Positions 23,201 through 33,129 of a DNA stretch of 64,000 bases are shown here, one piece after another. The DNA is from Bathymodiolus brooksi. Lineage: Eukaryota; Mollusca; Bivalvia; Mytilida; Modiolidae. The translations under genes and the position numbers were made by a program. The notes under the pieces were generated by a model. That model made no database searches and had not been told where the DNA came from. It saw only the letters and a list, made by a program, of their open reading frames with translations. The stretch covers positions 97,183,353 through 97,247,352 of the forward strand of contig OY804580.1 of NCBI GenBank assembly GCA_963680875.1, given 5' to 3'. Each line of letters opens with the position of its first letter. The stretch's first letter is position 1.

Positions 23201-23434
23201 AATATCAATAAAATCGTTGAAGTTGTTTGTAAACAATATCTATAAAATCGTTGAAGTTGTTTGTAAACAATATCTATAAAATCGTTGAAGTTGTTTGTAA
23301 ACAATATCTATAAAATCGTTGAAGTTGTTTGTAAACAATATCTATAAAATCGTTGAAGTTGTTTGTAAACAATATCTATAAAATCGTTGAAGTTGTTTGT
23401 AAACAATATTTATAAAATCGTTGAAGTTGTTTGT
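20297..23434. repeat. 34-bp minisatellite, ~92 copies
   Basis: The unit is ACAATATCTATAAAATCGTT then GAAGTTGTTTGTAA. A 35-bp form with one extra T (TTTGTTAAAC) is interspersed. Variants at one site give ATATCTAT, ATATTTAT or ATATCAAT. The last unit runs straight into TTGTCCTTTTAACCATTGTG, the PLE-A tail, so the array grew from the ATCGTTGTTTGTCC segment of that tail. The repeated 66-codon minus-strand frames are by-products. Confidence 0.95.
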
Positions 23435-23512
23435 CCTTTTAACCATTGTGTTATCGTTCGTTCTTCGATTTACGAATTCTGATAACCCTTCTGATTTCTT
23501 CAAACTCTTCTT
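23435..23512 (+). mobile_element. PLE-A terminus after the 34-bp array
   Basis: AACCATTGTGTTATC, TTCTTCGATTTACGAATTCT and TTCTTCAAACTCTTCTT match the last 75 bp of the reference tail. Confidence 0.75.
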
Positions 23513-23545
23513 ATTGAAATATTTGTAACATTTGTTATTTGTATT

Positions 23546-23645
23546 GGTGTCTTAGGAGTATCGATTTTGCCTTTTTTCTACGATTTTTCTATTGGATTTT
23601 GGAAATGTTGCGAAAGTGTGGTATTTTGTGTTTTTCATTTTATTG
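23546..23645 (+). mobile_element. R4 fragment
   Basis: GGAGTATCGATTTTGCC, CTATTGGATTTTGGAAATGT and AGTGTGGTATTTTGTG match copies at 45525 and 55730 (plus) and 50800, 56815 and 62235 (minus). Confidence 0.65.
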
Positions 23646-23890
23646 CTTGACACGTGACATTCTTTTGTAATATAATCACCGTCGTATTAAGCGGCATGCA
23701 ATACAAAACTTGTGGTAGTAGTATATTGCAGAATCTACAGGAATTAAAGTGGCTTTGGACAAAAAAAGAGTAAATAAAAAGGTAGAAAGCGAATGATGCT
23801 TGATTGATTAATTAGTGCTTAACGCTAACACTACCACGATTTCCGTTATATCGTGACGTAAATAAAAAGTAAGAATGTTAACTCTAGACT

Positions 23891-24850
23891 ATCATTTGGT
23901 TTCTATTATTAAAGAATACTCAGATTTATTATGTTAAAACTGCCTTTCAAATATTAAACGTTTTTGTTTTTGAAGAAAACAAACTTGAAACTTTATGTTT
24001 GAAGGTTAGAAGCCAATCGTATGATCGGCGCCACTATACAGCATCTTCTCCAAAAGTATGATCGGCGCCACTATACAGCATCTTCTCCAAAAGTATATAT
24101 TTGACCTGAGTCATGACTTAGTATATACATCCATTACATTGTGAATGATCAAAGAACTATTTGTTTTTAGAATGAAGTAAGTTGAAGTAAATTACTTATA
24201 TTTATATACGTTTACCTTTGTTGTCGATTTGTTGTTTTGTTGTAAACAAAGAGTTACATTCATCGTTTACGTTTTAACGAGCACCGGAGGGTGGAAATAA
24301 GATCAAATTGTTGAAATCAGAATCCGGTCCTTCTCTCATTCATGACTAATCATCGGGTTTGTAACAAGAATAACACGACGTAGGAATTGCTTACCATCAT
24401 TTGGTGTCTATTATTAGAAGATATTCAGATTTATTATGTTAAAGCTGCCTTGCAAACTTTGTAATGATAATAAACTTGACACGTTATGTTTGGAGGATTG
24501 AAGACAATCGTATTATCGGCGCCACTATACATGATTTTCAACAAAACGTCTGTTTGACCTCAGCCATGACTTAGTATATACATCCATTACATAGTGAAGG
24601 ATCAAAGAACTGTGAAGTTGAAGATGTAGATTACTTATATTTATATACGTTGCTTTTGTTGTTGATTTGTTGTCTTGTTGTAAACAAAGAGTTACATTCA
24701 TCGTTTGCGTTTTAACGAGCATCGTATCGTATGGTGGAAATAAGATCAAATCTATATGTTCCGTTTGTCGAAATCAGAAACCGGTCCTTTTCTTATTCAT
24801 GACCTATCATCGGGTTTGTAACAAGAGTAACACGACGGGTGTCACTAGTG
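23891..24850. repeat. Imperfect tandem duplication of ~490 bp
   Basis: Copy 1 (23891-24385) and copy 2 (24396-24850) share ATCATTTGG, ATTCAGATTTATTATGTTAA, ATCGGCGCCACTATACA, TACATCCATTACAT, AAACAAAGAGTTACATTCAT and end in the same PLE-A sequence (ATCATCGGGTTTGTAACAAG). Copy 1 also has an internal 37-bp duplication (24019-24092) containing GATCGGCGCCACTATACAGC. Confidence 0.8.
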
Positions 24851-25060
24851 GAGCAGGAACTGCTTACCCTTCTGGAGCACCTGAATTCATCCCTTTTTTG
24901 TGGGAGTTCGTGTTGCTAAATTTTAAATGTCTGCGTAGTGTATTAAACTATTATAGATCTTTGTCTTTCATTTTGTTTTTCTTCTTTTGGCCATTGTGTT
25001 GTATGTCCTTCGGTTTACGGCTTCTGATTACTCCTCTGGCATCTTCAAACTTTTCTTTCT
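24745..25060 (+). mobile_element. PLE-A 3' end fragment
   Basis: Starts in the last RT codons (ATGTTCCGTTTGTCGAAA) and runs through CGGGTTTGTAACAAGAGTAA, GAGCAGGAACTGCTTACCCT and TTTTGGCCATTGTGTTGT to GGCATCTTCAAACTTTTCTT. Unexpanded. Confidence 0.75.
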
Positions 25061-25194
25061 ATAGTTAGTAGACGTGATGTGCGTTGGATTTATATATACC
25101 TATTAAATCAGTGTAATTAAGGAGTAATATCATCGAATCAACGAATCGACGCAAAATACAATCTGTTGTTTTCTATCTGTTTCACCGGAAGCTT

Positions 25195-25455
25195 ATGAGC
25201 GGCCGGTGTCTTTTAAGAAGCAGGAACTGCTGAACCTTCCCCAGCATCTGAGTTCAACCACCCCTCCCCCGTATTGCTAATCTTTTTAGTCTTCTGTGTG
25301 TAGTGCGTGTGTGTGTGTGTGTTTTTTATTTTTTGGTGCTTTTTTGTTGCTTTGTTTTTCTTCGTTTTTTGTCTTGTGTGCTCAATGTTTCCAGTGTCTC
25401 TGGGTTATCCATTGTTGATAGCCATTTCGCTTTCCTCTATCGTTTATTAAACTAA
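25195..25455 (+). mobile_element. PLE-B 3' end fragment
   Basis: AAGAAGCAGGAACTGCTGAA, CATCTGAGTTCAACC, a (GT)n run near 25306-25322, GTGTCTCTGGGTTATCCATT, and the terminal CGTTTATTAAAC. Confidence 0.65.
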
Positions 25456-25597
25456 GTAACAGTCTTATTTCGTGTAAGTGGTGCTAAGTCTGAATCTTAC
25501 TTACAAAACTCATCATACATTAAGTGATATATATATTGAAAAATCGTCTGCTCGAAGTCGTCAACCATTGTATGTCTTTGTCTCTCCCAACATTGTG

Positions 25598-25655
25598 TTG
25601 TCATGGTATCGTGTGATGTCATGGTATCGTGTGTTGTCATGGTATCGTTTGTAGG
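25598..25655. repeat. ~19-bp repeat, 3 copies
   Basis: GTCATGGTATCGTGTG recurs three times with single-base changes. Confidence 0.75.
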
Positions 25656-25936
25656 CCGTTCTTTTGTTACTAGTATTTTATTTTTGTCATTCTGTTACAC
25701 CAATAACCGGAGAGGACAAATAACATATGTGATATATAAGTAGAATGCCTTTTAATTGGTATTATTGTGTTGTTATTAGTTACTGATTATGATATCTGTC
25801 CTGGCTTTCATTTAATTTGTTCTTAACTTGATTGTGGCTTTGTGTCGTTTTGAATACTTGACTTGAATAGTTTGTATTGTTTCCTTATTGTTATATATAT
25901 TAGTTATGTTTGTTACTATGTATATATTTGATTGGT

Positions 25937-26115
25937 GCAGGGGCTGTCGCGGTCGTGAGCGTATGGTACAACATTATGTGATAAAGTTTGTCAGTGAATT
26001 GTGACACGTGGGTGGTTTTCTAAGGGTACTCTGGTTTCCTCCACCGATAAAACTGACCGCCACGATATAACTGAAATATTGTTGAATGTGACATTAAACT
26101 GCATTACCCTAACTC
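25937..26115 (+). mobile_element. SINE-1 with internal head deletion
   Basis: GGGGCTGTCGCGGTCGTGAG (start of the head) jumps to TACAACATTATGTGATAAAG, deleting the B-box part. The body and tail are intact, ending TTACCCTAACTCTAGCC. Confidence 0.8.
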
Positions 26116-26590
26116 TAGCCATTGATTGGTTCATTTGTTACTGGATGTAGTCATCACATGACGTCGGTGTGTTCGTCTCCTTGATCTTGATACATGTGGT
26201 GTATCCCTGTGTTAACGTTTTAGTGATTTCTATCTACAACGGTCATGTTTCGTTTTTATATTTTTCTGTTTATTAACTTCCACACTAGTCATTGTGGAAG
26301 TAATAAACATGGCATTGCGTATACATGAATGTCATGTAAAATTTACAAAGCAGATATAATACGTACATTTTTATTGAATTACACAAAATATCTACAATCA
26401 TATTATACCGATATTTTTTCATTTCCGTCCCATTAAATAAGTAAATAATAAAAAAAAAATAAAACAATGTTTTATCCTGAGATGCTAAGTGGGTGCTATG
26501 ATATGGATTTACTTGATTTTAGCACAGATATACCAAAAATACTATCTACTGTTCAAAATGTAGTAGTACAAAATGTGTCTAATTTCAATA
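26116..26590. other. Intergenic, AT-rich
   Basis: No recognisable gene or repeat. Confidence 0.5.
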
Positions 26591-26635
26591 AAACGTTAGA
26601 GAAATACGAAGGGAGAATCAAGAAGGAACCATACT

Positions 26636-27328
26636 GAGACACTGGGTACAAGACACTGAACTCAACGAAGAATCAAGAGACACTGGGTACAAGACACTGA
26701 ACTGAACGAAGAATCAAGAGACACTGGGTACAAGACACTGAACTGAACGAAGAATCAAGAGACACTGGGTACAAGACACTGAACTGAACGAAGAATCAAG
26801 AGACACTGGGTACAAGACACTGAACTGAACGAAGAATCAAGAGACACTGGGTACAAGACACTGAACTGAACGAAGAATCAAGAGACACTGGGTACAAGAC
26901 ACTGAACTGAACGAAGAATCAAGAGACACTGGGTACAAGACACTGAACTGAACGAAGAATCAAGAGACACTGGGTACAAGACACTGAACTGAACGAAGAA
27001 TCAAGAGACACTGGGTACAAGACACTGAACTGAACGAAGAATCAAGAGACACTGGGTACAAGACACTGAACTGAACGAAGAATCAAGAGACACTGGGTAC
27101 AAGACACTGAACTGAACGAAGAATCAAGAGACACTGGGTACAAGACACTGAACTGAACGAAGAATCAAGAGACACTGGGTACAAGACACTGAACTGAACG
27201 AAGAATCAAGAGACACTGGGTACAAGACACTGAACTGAACGAAGAATCAAGAGACACTGGGTACAAGACACTGAACTGAACGAAGAATCAAGAGACACTG
27301 GGTACAAGACACTGAACTGAACGAAGAC
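26636..27328. repeat. 41-bp minisatellite, ~17 copies
   Basis: The unit is GAATCAAGAGACACTGGGTA then CAAGACACTGAACTGAACGAA in two parts. Copies are essentially identical, implying recent expansion. It derives from the PLE-B segment also expanded at 47610. Confidence 0.95.
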
Positions 27329-27347
27329 CAAACAAACCACACAACAC

Positions 27348-27675
27348 CAATCGTAACTACTCGGCCATTCTCGCTACCCTGCAAATAACCTCGTACGTAC
27401 ATAGTAGAAATTCTTCTTAAATTGTTTGCTGGAAGTTAAGTTAAGTTAAGCCGCACAAAAATATAGTTCACGAAAATCCAATATGGAAGACCATACTAAG
27501 TAAAATCTAATCATGCAAAACTAATTAAAACTTTAATTGAAATATAGAAAATTGTTTAAAATATAACTTTATCAAACTTTCATGTAACTGACATGTGAAA
27601 AGTAGTGCGATTTGTACGCCTAATGCATACGAGGTTATTTGCAGGGTAGCGAGAATGGCCGAGTAGTTACGATTG
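27348..27675. mobile_element. Non-autonomous DNA transposon, 48-bp perfect TIRs
   Basis: Positions 27348-27395 (starting CAATCGTAACTACTCGG) and 27628-27675 are perfect reverse complements over 48 bp. CACACAACAC is directly repeated on both sides (27338-27347 and 27676-27685), a candidate 10-bp target duplication. Long ends plus a 9-11 bp duplication suggest a Mutator-type element, though the flank is low in complexity. The 232-bp interior is AT-rich and has no transposase. Confidence 0.8.
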
Positions 27676-27815
27676 CACACAACACAACATCGTCTAAAAG
27701 GATGAGCAACACGGACCAAACCGAAAACCCGGAGGTGATCCCAGGTTCTCACTAAGGATAAGCCATTCCTATTTCCTATAAAACACCCTCTGTGTTACTA
27801 AAGTCTGGTAAGAGT

Positions 27816-28395
27816 ATGATAAGTAATACCGGTAGAGAAAAGATGAAAGAAAGACAAAATCTGCGTAGAAAGGAAAAGATAAACTTCGAGATAACCACTG
27901 TTTTGATTTTTTTCCTTTATTAATATGAGCTACATGTAGCAATATATATGAACATTCAAAAAAATATTGACAAAATTAACGTAAAAGGGAAAGGACCAAC
28001 TTTGAGCTATTTACGATTTTGATTTTTTTTATTGAATAGGATATATAATTATGAGCCACTACTATGATCCGAAAAGTCTATTGTGTGCTACATTTATTCT
28101 ACATGTAGTAATCTATATGAACATTCGATTTGATTAAAAAAGCAATATTACTTAAACTATGCATTATTTTTGTTTTATTCTTCACATTTAATCTCCGATG
28201 TCAGTAAAGTTTGTGTTGCTGGATCCTTAGTTTACTGTGAACACCTTTGTGGTCCACTGTTTGTCTTTTTTCTACTCATCAATGTAGATTTAAAATTTGT
28301 CACAAATTGAATAAATGGTGAGATAAATAAATTTATGAAGGGCATGTTTGATAATTATTTTAATATTATTGAAAAGGTACTCGTGTTTGCTTACT
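27816..28395. other. Intergenic with imperfect duplication
   Basis: The segments around 27880-27960 and 27995-28130 share AACTT.GAG, TTTTGATTTTTTT and CTACATGTAG.AAT..ATATG. No gene recognised. Confidence 0.4.
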
Positions 28396-28399
28396 ATCA

Positions 28400-28750
28400 G
28401 TAGTGTTATGGTTAGTGTGTTCGATTCGAGTGCGGTATATTGTGGATTTTAGCCATGATCGGGTCAAACCAAATACTATAAAATTGGTACTCGTTGCTTC
28501 TTCGCTAAGCACACAACGTTACGGAGAAAGAGCAAAGACTGGTTGGCTCGGAATCAGGATAATCTGTCCGAGTGGGTCGACATGTCTATCCGCGAACTGT
28601 TGTTTCAGTGAGCTAGCACAATAAAAATCCAGCTAAGCGTGTTGGTCTAGTACAAAGCAGACCTCTTCATCATTTCATTGAATATTCATTTGTCCTCGCC
28701 ATGACATAGCTGCAAAATTGCTGAGTTGACGTTCAACAACAATCACTCAC
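28400..28750 (+). mobile_element. SINE-2
   Basis: A tRNA-like head with a damaged B box (TTCGATTCGAGTGC), a body with CTTCGCTAAGCACACAACGT, TCGGAATCAGGATAATC, CCGAGTGGGTCGACATGTCT, and a tail CGCCATGACATAGCTGCAAA, GACGTTCAACAACAATCACT, then CACTCACT. Confidence 0.8.
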
Positions 28751-29233
28751 TCACTTGATAGATTGACTACTTATATTGCATGCATATTCAAGTGGAGAAT
28801 AAGATCGACAATATATAAATATTAACATTGATGAGGGTGAAAATGATAAACATTAGAAACGAATTTTGACTACCACTGGAAATATATTGTGAGTTGGGGG
28901 TAGGTGTGAAAATCTTTCATAGCGGCTGTAATGTATCTTCTCTTTTTCGAAATCTTCAAAAGTGGGCTTTAACTTGGTAGAACTCCACGAAGGCCCTGTA
29001 GTAAACGCTCGGCTTAAAGTAGTACGTGTTTATTGTACTATACTAATAGATCTGATGTTGTTGCTATTGTTTGTTAGGGTTAAACAATATTTATTATCAA
29101 AAACATATATAGTCAAATACAACATACATACTAAACATGAAAGGGATTCGGAAACAAGATTTCTTTATATTAATCTGTATCCCTGTTTGTTTGCATTCCT
29201 TGAACATTATTAATATTACATATAAAGTAGATA

Positions 29234-29585
29234 CAGTCAAACCTACCCATATTGTCACCTCTATTAAGTCAAACCTGCCCATGTGTTCACCTCTATTAAG
29301 TCAAACCTGCCCATGTGTTCACCTCTATTAAGTCAAACCTGCCCATGTGGTCACCTCTATTAAGTCAAACCTGCCCATGTGGTCACCTCTATTAAGTCAA
29401 ACCTGCCCATGTGTTCACCTCTATTAAGTCAAACCTGCCCATGTGTTCACCTCTATTAAGTCAAACCTGCCCATGTGGTCACCTCTATTAAGTCAAACCT
29501 GCCCATGTGTTCACCTCTATTAAGTCAAACCTGCCCATGTGGTCACCTCTATTAAGTCAAACCTGCCCATATTGTCACTTCTATT
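29234..29585. repeat. 32-bp minisatellite, 11 copies
   Basis: The unit is TTAAGTCAAACCTGCCCATG then TGGTCACCTCTA. Alternate forms have GTGTTCAC or GTGGTCAC. It is derived from the element's own terminal sequence. Confidence 0.95.
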
Positions 29586-29732
29586 AAGCAGTCACCTGTA
29601 TTAAAAGGTCACCTTTGTCTTGTCCTTTCATAGAAAATTTCATAAGAATTGAACCTCTTTTAAGAGGTCACCTGTCTTAAAAGACCACTTTTTCTTTCTA
29701 TCAACTGTGACCTCTTAATACAGGTTTGACTG
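29234..29732. mobile_element. TA-flanked MITE, pogo/mariner-like ends
   Basis: CAGTCAAACCT (29234) and AGGTTTGACTG (to 29732) are inverted ends, each bordered by TA, as expected for a Tc1/mariner/pogo-type element. The subterminal region (TTAAGAGGTCAC and inverse) also pairs. The left half has been replaced by a tandem array of the end sequence. No transposase. Confidence 0.65.
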
Positions 29733-29734
29733 TA

Positions 29735-30497
29735 AATTATATTTATGTAAGGTTAAGCAACATTTAGTCAGTACTAAACAATAGACGCAAATAAATTCAA
29801 TGCAATAAAGCAATAGAGGCGTGGGTGCTAGAACATTACAACATTTCTTAATCTCTATACATCTGTTCAACACGCACTTCCAAACCTCCTTAAGATCGAG
29901 GGGCGCTATAAAACACATAACATAGATCTTGCATTGTTTTGTGTTTCAATTAATGTAATTTTCGTAATAAACTTTAATAAATTTCACGTGTAAAACATTA
30001 ACTGACTACCTATTCAAATGATTTACTATTGCTTAATCAATCGCATCTTTTCTCCTTGGGATATCGGCGGAGCCAATAGGATACGAAACAGTCTGTAAAG
30101 TTTTATCTTATGGGCTCTTTATGTCTGTTCTAAATTTGATTGATATTTTACCGTCAAATTTATGACTAAAATATGTATTTTCATGTCGATTTTAACGTAG
30201 CATGAAAGACTTTATAAGCCAGATATAATTGTATCTGATTTTGTCTCCTGGCTTTTCCCACTAAGACTCAACGTGAATTTTCTTTGATGCTGATACGGCA
30301 CAGGGCAACTGCACAGGGCAACTTCGTACAATAAATTTTCTTACAGTATTTTGAAAAAAAGCGAGAAAATTACCACACTATCAAAACGTAACAAATGTTG
30401 GGTTGATTTATCTCCCTTTGAACGTAATCTTGTTTAACGATCTCGCGGGAGGAAAGACGTCGGAATGCAACGAGTCCTTGATGTTTTGTTTTGTTTG
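29735..30497. other. Intergenic, AT-rich
   Basis: No recognisable gene or repeat. Confidence 0.5.
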
Positions 30498-30755
30498 TTT
30501 TATGGTGTTTAACGCCACTTTCAACAATATTTTAGTTATATCGTGGCGGTCAGTTTTATTGATGGAGATACCCGGAGAAAACCACAGACATGTCGCAAGT
30601 CACCGATGTCAAATTTTATCACATAATGTTGCACACCTCGCCCTGATCGAGATTCGTACTCATAACATTAGTGGTGAAAGGCACTAATTGCATAGGTAGT
30701 TATAAATCTAACAACCATACAATCAAGACCACGAAGGCCACAGCGAGTCCTTGAA
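30498..30755 (-). mobile_element. SINE-1, near full length
   Basis: GGTGTTTAACGCCACTTTCA, TATATCGTGGCGGTCAGTTT, AAATTTTATCACATAATGTT and the reversed head up to ACCACGAAGGCCAC. The B box is mutated. Confidence 0.8.
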
Positions 30756-30832
30756 GTATTAAAATACAAAATATCACAGATATAAGAACTTTTCCAAAAG
30801 ATTTAAATTATTTGGCTTTCCAATCTTTTGAC

Positions 30833-30866
30833 TGAGCGTACCTGATGAAGGTTTAAAAAAAACGCG
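30833..30866 (+). repeat. Hammerhead-like core remnant
   Basis: GAGCGTAC, an exact CTGATGA at 30842-30848, AGG, then AAAACGCGC. It is kin to the 88-bp repeat at 6941. The order fits a minimal hammerhead (stem I, CUGAUGA, short stem II, GAAA-like, stem III), but the downstream half is eroded. Confidence 0.35.
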
Positions 30867-30979
30867 CAAAATATTATTTATATATGTTTTTTATTATTTT
30901 TATTTTTATTAAACATAAAATGAAAAACAAAAACTACCATCGGAACAAAATACAACAGAAAGAGTAGAAAGAGGCAAAA

Positions 30980-31065
30980 TCTTTGGCACTAACACACCTC
31001 CGCTCACTATACTGGCTTGATACAGTCACCGCAATACAAAGTGGCGGTGTTAAATTAGTTTTTTG
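30980..31065 (-). mobile_element. R4 fragment
   Basis: AAGTGGCGGTGTTAAATTAG and TACAGTCACCGCAAT resemble 56930-56990 and 10200-10240. Confidence 0.45.
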
Positions 31066-31534
31066 ATTCCAAAACAGTTCGCAATAAATTAAAACTAATA
31101 CTGACTGATGTTTGCGTATGATTTTCTTCAGTAAAATGTGCAAAACTTTGCCAAAAGGTCAAACTTTTCTTACACGAGCATAACAGAAGATAAGGTTTAC
31201 CTTGGCAGTCATTCAGGGCCTACATACTAGACATGCTTAATCATACGACTGCACTGTCCGTACGGCATAAGTTGTTTGTTCAATAAGAAACAATTGTTGT
31301 GTGCATGTTGTGTCAATTTCAGTTTGTTTTCGTTTCATTTTAGATGTATATTTAGGTTTTGACATATTGCCATTTAACTGACATGTATTATACTGCTTGA
31401 CAATACATATTTGTTATGGTAACCTTAGAGTGTTGGGAATATTTAAAGATTGGTTAAAAATAGATGTTATATAAGGAGAAAGAATATAATTTATTTTAGC
31501 TTTAGTTCTTAAAAATTGCTCTTATCAAAAATGA

Positions 31535-31745
31535 AACGACTTGTTCCTATATTCGTATGAGGTCTGATTGCAGTTATTTGTGGGAGGGCTCATGTCTTAT
31601 TTATGTTATTTGTGTTTGTTTGCGTATAGTGGTGTCAACACATATTGTGTTGTGGGTTTTTTCAGCTTGTGTACCCAATGTTGCCAGTTTCTCTGGATTA
31701 TCCATGTTTTCAATTGTATTTGTGGTCAAGACATGTGTACAAACA
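31535..31745 (+). mobile_element. PLE-B 3' end fragment
   Basis: GGGCTCATGTCTTATTTATG, TTTGTTTGCG, GTGGTGTCAACACATATTG and TGCCAGTTTCTCTGGATTAT match 12700-12840. Confidence 0.7.
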
Positions 31746-31854
31746 ATGAAACATAATTTAAATGAAAAAAAAAAGATGACAATGGAATAATGGGGCTATT
31801 GACGGGTGGTTTTTTAACAAGTAAAATGTGGTGATGAACGATACAGTAAACATA

Positions 31855-32105
31855 TCCGAATGAATATGCAACAAGAGTAACTCGACGGGTGCCACATGTG
31901 GAGCGGGAACTATTTATCCTTCCGGAGTACCTGTGTGCATACCCTTGTTGCAATAGGGTTTGTGTTTCTCGATCTTTTGTTTTCTGTGTAGTTCTTGTAA
32001 ATCGTCGTTTGTCATTTTTCTTTTGACCATTGTGCTCTCTGTCCTTCTTCGAATTACGGCTTCTTGAAGATACCCCTTTGGGGCTTTGGTGTCTTCTAAC
32101 TTTTC
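31855..32105 (+). mobile_element. PLE-A 3' end fragment
   Basis: CAACAAGAGTAACTCGACGG, GAGCGGGAACTATTTATCC, GTAAATCGTCGTTTGTC and TTTGGTGTCTTCTAACTTTT. Confidence 0.7.
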
Positions 32106-32667
32106 TTTGTCTAATCAATTAATCCATATTGCGTTGATTATCATTGAAGCATATCAAAATGCTCAGTGATTATACATAATTATTATTTGTTGTAGATCCC
32201 GTGAATGTTTTTTCGAAACACCAATTATCAAGTTTTTATAGTTATACAACTGTTAAATTGACAATCATTAACGGTGTAGTTATATAATAGATGTTATCTT
32301 TATTATTCTGTATAAACAGAAAATTACATTACTATAACAGAACAACACAATGTTCTGGTTACAAAGAATTGAGACCATAGCTTTACATACATATTTTATG
32401 CTTGCCATTTTTTGACGTATGAGGAAACTTACATACCGTTTCTAAATAATAATCTAAAAAACCCATTAAAACTAAGGTTCTCCTCACTCAGACATAGATG
32501 ACTTTAGAGGACTATTCTGTTTAGGCTCTTTGGTTTACTTGCTCCGAACTACTTTTAAGCTACCAATCTTTCAACATTGACCGTACATGAAGTCCGTACT
32601 CAGTTTAGATATCTATGTTTTTATTTGTAGCAAAATCTTTAATTTGTTTTCTTCAGATCTTTTGATT
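32106..32667. other. Intergenic, AT-rich
   Basis: No recognisable feature. Confidence 0.5.
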
Positions 32668-32722
32668 TTGAGCGTACATCATGCAGGTTATTTCAAAAGC
32701 GCGTCGTGGGTACTAGGAGGTG
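32668..32722 (+). repeat. Decayed hammerhead-like remnant
   Basis: TTGAGCGTACATCATGCAGG, TTATTTCAAAAGCGCGTCGT and GGGTAC align with the 30833 copy. The catalytic CTGATGA is lost (ATCATGC), but AAAGCGCGTC resembles the GAAA-stem III-cleavage-site region. Confidence 0.3.
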
Positions 32723-32727
32723 GGTGT

Positions 32728-32990
32728 AGGTTTATGGTATTTAATGCCACTTTCAACAATATTTCAGCTATATCGTGGTGGTCAGTTTTATTGGTGGAGG
32801 AAACCGGAGTACGAGTAGAAAACCACCGATCTGCCGCAAGTCACTGATAAACTTTATCACATATTGTTGGATCGTGTACACCTCGCAATGAGCGGGATTC
32901 TAATTCACAACTTTAGTGGTGATAGACACTGATTGCATAGGTAGTTGTAAATCCAACTACCATACGATCACGACCACAACGGGAAGGGGT
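32728..32990 (-). mobile_element. SINE-1, near full length
   Basis: TATTTAATGCCACTTTCAAC through GTGGAGGAAACCGGAGTACG to CCATACGATCACGACCACAA. Confidence 0.8.
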
Positions 32991-33129
32991 GTGGGATTCA
33001 AGGTAACTGTTTTCTTTTTATTTTCTCTTAAAAAATGCTTGATCTATTATTAGAGGTATTACTAGTGTTGAAGCATAACTTATACCCATGTAGCTAACAC
33101 TTGTATGACCACATCATTTCATTGTAAGC

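Larger units (their letters stand above)
26591..27815 (-). mobile_element. PLE-B 3' end with 41-bp array and nested MITE
   Basis: On plus: AAACGTTAGAGAAATACGAA (tail terminus), the array, ACGAAGACCAAACAAACC, an inserted MITE (27348-27675), then GATGAGCAACACGGACC, ACCCGGAGGTGATCC and CTCACTAAGGATAAGCC. The order and strand match PLE-B. Confidence 0.75.

Noticed and set aside
20297..23434. Regular 34-bp repeats that might suggest a CRISPR array
   Set aside because: There are no spacers: units are contiguous and the context is eukaryotic retroelement sequence.
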